A DNA stretch of 9,500 nucleotides from DASUSF01 sp036375275 (GTDB lineage: Bacteria > Pseudomonadota > Alphaproteobacteria > Geminicoccales > Geminicoccaceae), in assembly GCA_036375275.1 (NCBI GenBank), contig DASUSF010000409.1, positions 1 through 9,500 on the forward strand, written 5' to 3'. Positions 6,253 to 9,500 of the stretch are shown here, piece by piece. The position numbers and the translations under genes are program-made. Every line of letters starts with the position of its first letter. Position 1 is the first letter of the stretch. The notes under the pieces were generated by a model. The model did not search any database. It worked only from the letters and a program-made list of their open reading frames with translations, and was not told where the DNA came from.

Positions 6253-6726
6253 TTGGCGACCAAGGTCAGCGAGCTCTACGACGAGGACTTTTACGCCTGG
6301 ACCCAACAGCAGGCCGAGGTGATCCGCTCGCTAAGGGGCGACAACCGGCTCGACGTCGACCACCTCGCTGAGGAGATCGAGGACCTGGGCAAGTCCGACC
6401 TTCATGCCGTCGAGAGCCTGATCGAGCAGGTCATCGCCCACCTCCTGAAGCTCGACTACTCGGCTCAGGATCGAGCCCGGCACCATTGGCGGTATGAAGT
6501 CGTCGCGTTCCGTCAGAACGTCCGACGGAAGATCACGCCGACGATCCGGCGGAAGGTGGAGGCCGAACTCGACGTGCTGTACGAGCGGGCCCGGCACACG
6601 GCAGCCGCGGCCACGCATGTCCACGAACCCGACTTGGTGCGGCGGTTGCCACGGGGCTGTCCGTATGACTGGAACGCGATCTGGAATCGGGACGTGATCG
6701 CGGAAGCCGGGGTGGATCTTGGATAA
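6253..6726 (+). CDS. DUF29 family protein of unknown function
   Basis: The 157-residue product matches the DUF29 pattern as I know it: LYDEDFYAWTQQQAEVIRSL at 8-27, LAEEIEDLGKSD at 38-49, an AHLLKLDY helix at about 62-69, an Arg-rich central region, and a C-terminal CPYDW box at 136-140. It has no signal peptide or membrane segment and looks alpha-helical and cytosolic. The family is common in cyanobacteria and some proteobacteria, and I know of no established biochemical role. It sits between pdhC and lpd, 10 bp after one and 25 bp before the other, so it is probably co-transcribed with the complex. Its codons differ from its neighbours: 26 of 157 end in A or T (about 17%), against 15 of 466 (about 3%) in lpd, by hand count. 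That fits recent acquisition or weak selection on expression. It starts with TTG, judged from the ribosome-binding site overlapping the pdhC stop. It looks intact. A role in the dehydrogenase is unproven. Confidence 0.85.
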   Translation: MATKVSELYDEDFYAWTQQQAEVIRSLRGDNRLDVDHLAEEIEDLGKSDLHAVESLIEQVIAHLLKLDYSAQDRARHHWRYEVVAFRQNVRRKITPTIRRKVEAELDVLYERARHTAAAATHVHEPDLVRRLPRGCPYDWNAIWNRDVIAEAGVDLG

Positions 6727-6751
6727 CGAAGGAACGTAGGGAAGGCGCCTG

Positions 6752-8152
6752 ATGGCAGAGCAGCAGTTCGACATCGCGGTCGTGGGCGGCGGGCCCGGCG
6801 GCTACGTGGCGGCGATCCGGGCGGCGCAGCTCGGCTTCAAGACAGTCTGCATCGAGCGCGAGCACCTCGGCGGGATCTGTCTCAACTGGGGCTGCATCCC
6901 GACCAAGGCGCTGCTGCGCGCAGCGGAGATCCACGCGCTTCTGCACCACGTCGATCAGTTCGGCTTCTCGGTCGAGAACATCCGCTACGACGCCACGAAG
7001 GTGGTCAAGCGCTCGCGCCAGGTCGCGGGGCGGCTTTCCAAGGGCGTCGGGCACCTGCTCAAGAAGAACAAGGTCACGGTGATCGACGGGCAGGCGAAGC
7101 TCGACGGCAAGGGAACGCTCGCGGTCGAGACCAAGAACGGGTCGGAGACGGTCAGGGCCGAGCACATCATCCTCGCCACCGGCGCCCGCGCCCGGACGCT
7201 CCCCGGGATGGAGCCGGACGGCAAGGCGATCTGGACCTACAAGGAGGCGATGGTCCCGGAGGCGATCCCGAAGTCGGTGCTGGTGATCGGGTCCGGCGCG
7301 ATCGGGATCGAGTTCGCGAGCTTCTACGACCACATGGGCGCCGACGTCACCGTGGTCGAGATCCTGGACCGGGTCCTGCCGGTCGAGGACGAGGAGATCT
7401 CGAAGTTCGCGCACAAGCAGTTCAAGGACCGCGGCCTCAAGATCATGACCGGGGCCAAGGTCGGCGGGCTCGAGGCGAACGGCGGCACGGTCAGGGCGAA
7501 GGTCGAGAACGGCAAGGGGAAGACCGAGGACCTCGAGGTCGAGAAGGTGGTGCTCGCGATCGGGATCACCGGCAACGTCGAGGACATCGGGCTCGACGGC
7601 ACCAAGGTGAAGGTCGAGAAGGGCCACATCGTGGTCGACGAGTGGCTGAGGACGGGCGAGCCCGGGGTCTATGCGATCGGCGACGTGGTCGGGCCGCCCT
7701 GGCTGGCGCACAAGGCGAGCCACGAGGGGGTGATCTGCGTCGAGCGGATCAAGGGGCTGAACGACGTCCACCCGCTCGACGTGACCAAGATCCCGGCCTG
7801 CACCTACTGCACGCCGCAGGTCGCGAGCGTCGGCCTGACCGAGGCGGCGGCGAAGCAGGCCGGGCACGAGGTCAAGGTCGGCCGCTTCCCCTACGTCGGC
7901 AACGGCAAGGCGATCGCCCTCGGTGAGGACCAGGGCATGATCAAGACCGTGTTCGACGCCAAGACCGGGGAGCTGCTCGGCGCCCACATGATCGGTGCCG
8001 AGGTGACCGAGCTGATCCAGGGCTACGGCATCGCCCGGACGCTCGAGGCGACCGAGCTCGATCTCATGCACGCGGTGTTCCCGCACCCGACGCTCTCGGA
8101 GATGATGCACGAGAGCGTGCTTGACGCCTATGGCCGCGCCATACACTTCTGA
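6752..8152 (+). CDS. lpd: Dihydrolipoyl dehydrogenase (E3)
   Basis: E3 is a flavoenzyme that reoxidises dihydrolipoyl groups and reduces NAD+. The 466-residue protein has an FAD-binding GGGPGGYVAAIRAAQLGF segment from about residue 12, and the redox-active disulfide Cys43/Cys48 in GICLNWGCIP. It also has an NAD-binding VIGSGAIGIEFASFY segment, a second FAD contact at YAIGDVVG, and a dimerisation domain ending with HPTLSE, where His445 and Glu450 form the catalytic dyad. There is no N-terminal lipoyl domain, unlike some E3 proteins, including certain operon-linked ones. The start is supported by GGGAAGG at 6739-6745, six bases before ATG 6752. The operon position next to pdhA-C makes it the E3 of pyruvate dehydrogenase; it might also serve 2-oxoglutarate dehydrogenase if no other lpd exists in the genome. 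Confidence 0.97.
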   Translation: MAEQQFDIAVVGGGPGGYVAAIRAAQLGFKTVCIEREHLGGICLNWGCIPTKALLRAAEIHALLHHVDQFGFSVENIRYDATKVVKRSRQVAGRLSKGVGHLLKKNKVTVIDGQAKLDGKGTLAVETKNGSETVRAEHIILATGARARTLPGMEPDGKAIWTYKEAMVPEAIPKSVLVIGSGAIGIEFASFYDHMGADVTVVEILDRVLPVEDEEISKFAHKQFKDRGLKIMTGAKVGGLEANGGTVRAKVENGKGKTEDLEVEKVVLAIGITGNVEDIGLDGTKVKVEKGHIVVDEWLRTGEPGVYAIGDVVGPPWLAHKASHEGVICVERIKGLNDVHPLDVTKIPACTYCTPQVASVGLTEAAAKQAGHEVKVGRFPYVGNGKAIALGEDQGMIKTVFDAKTGELLGAHMIGAEVTELIQGYGIARTLEATELDLMHAVFPHPTLSEMMHESVLDAYGRAIHF

Positions 8153-8155
8153 GCC

Positions 8156-9076
8156 ATGGTCGAGGTGCTGAATCAGGCGGCGATGCGGCGGAAGCCGCCC
8201 TGGATCCGGGTCAAGGCCCCGGTCTCGGCGGGCTACCACGAGACCCGGAGGCTGATGCGGGCGAAGAGCCTGCACACGGTCTGCGAGGAGGCGGCCTGCC
8301 CGAACATCGGCGAGTGCTGGACCCAGGGTCATGCGACCGTGATGATCCTCGGCGACACCTGCACCCGCGCCTGCACCTTCTGCAACGTCAAGACCGGGCT
8401 GCCCAAGGGCGTCGACCCGCACGAGCCGGAGCATCTCGCGGAAGCGCTCCGCGAGCTCGGCCTCAGGCACATCGTGATCACCTCGGTCGACCGGGACGAT
8501 CTGCCGGATGGCGGCGCGTTCCAGTTCGTCCGCTGCATCGAGCGGATCCGCGCGACCTCGCCCCGGACCACGATTGAGATCCTGACCCCGGACTTCCTCA
8601 GGAAGCCCCTTGCAGTCGTGGAGAGGATCGTCGACGCCCGGCCGGACGTCTACAACCACAACCTCGAGACGGTGCCGCGCCTCTATCGCAGCGTCCGCCC
8701 CGGCGCCCGCTACTTCCATTCCCTCCGTCTGCTCGACCGGGTCAAGGAGCGCGACCCGGCGCTGTTCACCAAGTCGGGGATCATGCTGGGCCTCGGCGAG
8801 GAAAAGCGGGAGGTCCACCAGGTGATGGACGATCTCCGGTCAGCCGGGGTCGACTTTCTCACGATCGGCCAGTACCTGCAGCCGACCCCCCGCCACCACC
8901 CGGTCGAGCGCTTCGTCACGCCGGAGGAGTTCGACGACCACGCCCGCATGGCGCGCGCCAAGGGGTTCCTGATGGTCTCGGCCTCGCCGCTGACCCGGAG
9001 CTCCTACCACGCCGGCGACGACTTCGCCCGGCTGAAGGCCGCGCGCGACGCGCAGCTCGCCGCTGCGGCGGATTGA
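8156..9076 (+). CDS. lipA: Lipoyl synthase
   Basis: LipA is a radical SAM enzyme that inserts two sulfur atoms into octanoyl groups attached to lipoyl-domain lysines. The protein is 306 residues, typical. Both iron-sulfur cluster motifs are intact: the auxiliary cluster CX4CX5C (Cys43, Cys48, Cys54) and the radical SAM CX3CX2C (Cys69, Cys73, Cys76 in CTRACTFC). The C-terminal RSSY motif (281-284) supplies the serine ligand of the auxiliary cluster. The start codon lies three bases after the lpd stop with no good Shine-Dalgarno, so translation is probably coupled to lpd. Its natural substrates include the lipoyl domains of PdhB and PdhC encoded upstream. The partner octanoyltransferase gene lipB is not in this window. 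Confidence 0.97.
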   Translation: MVEVLNQAAMRRKPPWIRVKAPVSAGYHETRRLMRAKSLHTVCEEAACPNIGECWTQGHATVMILGDTCTRACTFCNVKTGLPKGVDPHEPEHLAEALRELGLRHIVITSVDRDDLPDGGAFQFVRCIERIRATSPRTTIEILTPDFLRKPLAVVERIVDARPDVYNHNLETVPRLYRSVRPGARYFHSLRLLDRVKERDPALFTKSGIMLGLGEEKREVHQVMDDLRSAGVDFLTIGQYLQPTPRHHPVERFVTPEEFDDHARMARAKGFLMVSASPLTRSSYHAGDDFARLKAARDAQLAAAAD

Positions 9077-9080
9077 GATC

Positions 9081-9500
9081 ATGCCGACCCACGCCGAGCA
9101 GCGCCACCTGCCGTACACCCAGGACCAGCTCTTCAGGCTGGTTGCCGAGGTCGACCGCTACCCCGAGTTCCTGCCCTGGTGCTCGGCCGCGCGGGTCACC
9201 CGGCGCGAGGGCGACACCTTCTGGGCCGATCTCGTCGTCCGCTTCAAGATGTTCAAGGAGCGCTTCACCTCCAAGGTCACCCTGCACCCGAACGAGCAGG
9301 TCGACGTCGTCTACATCGAGGGGCCGTTCCGCTACCTGAACAACCATTGGAAGTTCATCCCGCAGCCGGACGGCAGCTGCGTCATCGACTTCTACGTCGA
9401 CTTCGAGTTCCACTCGAAGATCCTGCAGAAGATGATCGGCCTCCTGTTCAACGAGGCGGTCTCGCGCATGGTCAACGCGTTCGAGGCACGGGCCCGCGAT
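9081..9500 (+). CDS. COQ10/RatA-type START-domain protein, 5' part
   Basis: An open frame starts at ATG 9081 and runs off the window after 140 codons; the family is usually about 150 residues, so little is missing. Family features are LPYTQDQLFRLVAEVDRYPE near the N terminus, FLPWCSAARV, a beta-rich centre with FKMFKERFTSKVTL, and a C-terminal helix with FNEAVSRMVNAFEAR. This is the START-like lipid-binding fold of mitochondrial Coq10, a ubiquinone-binding protein needed for efficient respiration. Databases often label bacterial members type II toxin RatA, after E. coli work describing an effect on ribosome subunit association. I see no partner antitoxin gene adjacent, and the neighbours are metabolic, so I favour a quinone-related role. 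It begins four bases after the lipA stop with only a weak GAG as ribosome-binding site, which suggests coupling. Confidence 0.85.
   Translation, partial: MPTHAEQRHLPYTQDQLFRLVAEVDRYPEFLPWCSAARVTRREGDTFWADLVVRFKMFKERFTSKVTLHPNEQVDVVYIEGPFRYLNNHWKFIPQPDGSCVIDFYVDFEFHSKILQKMIGLLFNEAVSRMVNAFEARARD

Noticed and set aside
6533..8818. Minus-strand open frame of about 761 codons spanning lpd, part of lipA and part of the DUF29 gene.
   Set aside because: It runs across three real genes on the other strand, has compositionally biased translation and no family motif; stop codons are simply rare in this frame in GC-rich DNA.
1..9500. Search by eye for tRNA or rRNA genes, CRISPR repeats, insertion sequences, attachment sites and phage or defence genes.
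   Set aside because: None was seen. The window is filled by same-strand housekeeping genes with short gaps, and the only gene that looks foreign is the DUF29 one, which has no flanking repeats or recombinase.

Overview
The window is a dense, entirely plus-strand stretch of a very GC-rich bacterial chromosome. Codon third positions are almost all G or C: by hand count only 15 of the 466 lpd codons end in A or T. Gene content and order point to an alphaproteobacterium, perhaps Rhodospirillales-like. The order is kdsA, eno, ftsB-type divisome gene, pdhA, pdhB, pdhC, lpd, lipA, COQ10/RatA-type gene. The signature feature is an E1-beta subunit (PdhB) carrying its own N-terminal lipoyl domain. The exact genus cannot be read from the sequence.

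Layout. Positions 1-441 hold the 3' half of kdsA (Kdo-8-phosphate synthase, LPS core precursor). It is followed closely by eno (enolase, 452-1735) and a small GTG-started FtsB/DivIC-type membrane protein (1740-2084). A 166-bp gap (2085-2250) is the only sizeable intergenic space. It holds a candidate promoter with a palindrome in its spacer, placed to drive the pyruvate dehydrogenase operon: pdhA (2251-3273), pdhB (3329-4786), pdhC (4824-6242), a DUF29-family gene of unknown function (6253-6726), lpd (6752-8152), lipA (8156-9076) and the start of a COQ10/RatA-type START-domain gene (9081 to the window end). Gaps inside the operon are 3-55 bp, so co-transcription is likely.

How the genes work together. 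Enolase makes phosphoenolpyruvate, which is both the substrate of KdsA and the precursor of pyruvate. PdhA/PdhB (E1), PdhC (E2) and Lpd (E3) turn pyruvate, CoA and NAD+ into acetyl-CoA, CO2 and NADH. LipA inserts sulfur into the octanoyl groups on the lipoyl domains, two kinds of which (on PdhB and PdhC) are encoded just upstream. The COQ10-like protein would act in quinone function, which links to respiration of the NADH produced.

Most of this is a well-known alphaproteobacterial arrangement and I see no clearly novel multi-gene system. The element most worth a second look is the DUF29 gene between pdhC and lpd. Its codon use differs sharply from its neighbours (about 17% A/T-ending codons against about 3% in lpd), it has a TTG start, and it has no known function in pyruvate dehydrogenase. 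Next are the putative promoter/operator before pdhA and the strong nucleotide similarity between the lipoyl-domain segments of pdhB and pdhC.
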